Source: Arthrobacter sp. Hiyo4 (lineage in GTDB: Bacteria; Actinomycetota; Actinomycetes; Actinomycetales; Micrococcaceae). From it: 64,000 nucleotides of DNA. This document shows, piece by piece, positions 63,463 to 64,000 of the stretch. A program made the translations under genes and the position numbers. Position 1 is the stretch's first letter; every line of letters begins with the position of its first letter. The notes beneath the pieces are model-generated. The model saw only the letters and a list, made by a program, of their open reading frames with translations. It did not search any database and was not told where the DNA came from. The stretch is taken from positions 744,001-808,000 of the forward strand of contig AP014718.1 in assembly GCA_002370555.1 (NCBI GenBank). The letters run 5' to 3'.

Positions 63463-64000
63463 CTAAACCACCGGGTTGGGGACCAAGAGTGACAGGTCAG
63501 CCGGGGTGAGCGGCTCGTAGATGGCGGGTTCCTGGTGGGTAACCACGACGGCGTCGCTCACCACGTCTGCCAGCCGGCCGTGGCGTGCGTAGGCCTGCCG
63601 CTGCAGCCTGGCGCCCGTTCCGTCGGCGAAGATCCGGTGCAGGGATTCCTCGACGTAGGCCGCATCGCCCGCCTCAACCAAGGCGTCGCGGACATGGTTG
63701 TGGAGCGCGGCGATGACATTGCGCGCGGACTCCGGCTTGTGGGTCAGCGGGTGCAGCAGTTCGCCCTGGATTCCCCACCGGCTGGCGAGCCAGGCCCCCT
63801 GGCGCAGGATGATGGCCGAAACCGTGTCCGCCGCCTGCCCGGATTTCCATTCCCGGGCAGCGGTCTCCACCAGGCCCCGCACCAGGGCGGCGATCAGGAC
63901 GGTGTCGCGGGGATCGAGGCAAACGTCGGACACCCGGATCTCCACGGTGGGGTGGCGGGCGGAGAGGCGGGCATCAAAATCAGGGTTGTTGACTACGCCT
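63463..64000 (-). CDS. YbdK-type carboxylate-amine ligase (glutamate-cysteine ligase family 2), C-terminal part
   Basis: The gene is cut by the window edge; the 5' part is missing. Visible are PTVEIRVSDVCLDPRDTVLIAALVRGLV, with the conserved E-R-D metal/substrate residues, and the C-terminal helices WLASRWGIQGELLHPLTHK. The family makes gamma-glutamylcysteine-like bonds weakly; in actinobacteria, which use mycothiol, the real substrate is open. The frame is open to the last base. Confidence 0.82.
   Translation of the reverse strand, partial: GVVNNPDFDARLSARHPTVEIRVSDVCLDPRDTVLIAALVRGLVETAAREWKSGQAADTVSAIILRQGAWLASRWGIQGELLHPLTHKPESARNVIAALHNHVRDALVEAGDAAYVEESLHRIFADGTGARLQRQAYARHGRLADVVSDAVVVTHQEPAIYEPLTPADLSLLVPNPVV

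Overview
The window is a high-GC actinobacterial chromosome segment. Gene content and style point to an Arthrobacter/Pseudarthrobacter-like member of the Micrococcaceae: DUF6318 lipoprotein, DUF222/HNH protein, Rpf with LysM, MSMEG_6728-family protein, GTG/TTG starts and alanine-rich proteins. This genus call is inference from gene families; there is no rRNA or other marker gene. A striking property of the sequence is that about half of the conserved genes are broken by single-base indels, often missing one base in a run of G or C. Most are probably sequencing errors, so I annotate the reconstructed genes across the frameshifts and say so each time.

Layout. 1-9.1 kb: end of a TPP enzyme, a MarR regulator, and a drug-efflux MFS gene that is cut cleanly by a 2.43-kb insertion sequence (18-bp inverted repeats, 3-bp target duplication), then a heterodimeric ABC exporter pair. 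9.1-17.6 kb: thioesterase, small membrane protein, McrBC restriction genes, a two-component system with a neighbouring Hpt-like protein that lacks the phospho-accepting histidine, a Vsr endonuclease and a flavin-type oxidase with a palindrome at its start. 17.8-29 kb: secreted lipoprotein and PKD-like protein, Old Yellow Enzyme, Tex, a DUF222/HNH protein, an MSMEG_6728-family protein joined to an NAD-dependent epimerase, and an Rpf. 29-47.4 kb: short UvrA-like ATPase, adenosine deaminase family enzyme, a winged-helix/lysine-rich/X25 fusion, a decayed hydrolase, YceI, acylphosphatase, an MFS exporter, a RecB-type nuclease-helicase, TerC, an FdhF/YdeP-type molybdoenzyme with DUF6457 protein, a Tat-exported phosphoesterase and an SRPBCC protein.

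47.4-62.8 kb looks like an acquired thiol/persulfide island. It begins with an integrase remnant carrying a nonsense codon, an MFS gene fragment and an IS3-like remnant. Next is a GntR/UTRA regulator, followed by three reverse-strand units (propeller lipoprotein; LysM protein; DsbA-CcdA-CPVC membrane protein), each headed by the same 16-bp palindrome AAATGTnTAAACATTT. The second half holds DsrE, an lgt remnant, two DUF202 proteins, an MFS transporter, an ETHE1-like MBL-double rhodanese protein, four more rhodaneses, thioredoxin, TauE/SafE and DUF302. It also encodes a CsoR-family repressor whose copper-ligand His is replaced by Gly (CstR-like). Its probable operator (ATACCCC..GGGGTAT) sits in front of both the MBL gene and the repressor/rhodanese divergent region. 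The genes fit together as reduced-sulfur sensing, oxidation, transfer and export plus extracytoplasmic disulfide chemistry. The window ends with a YbdK-type carboxylate-amine ligase cut by the edge.
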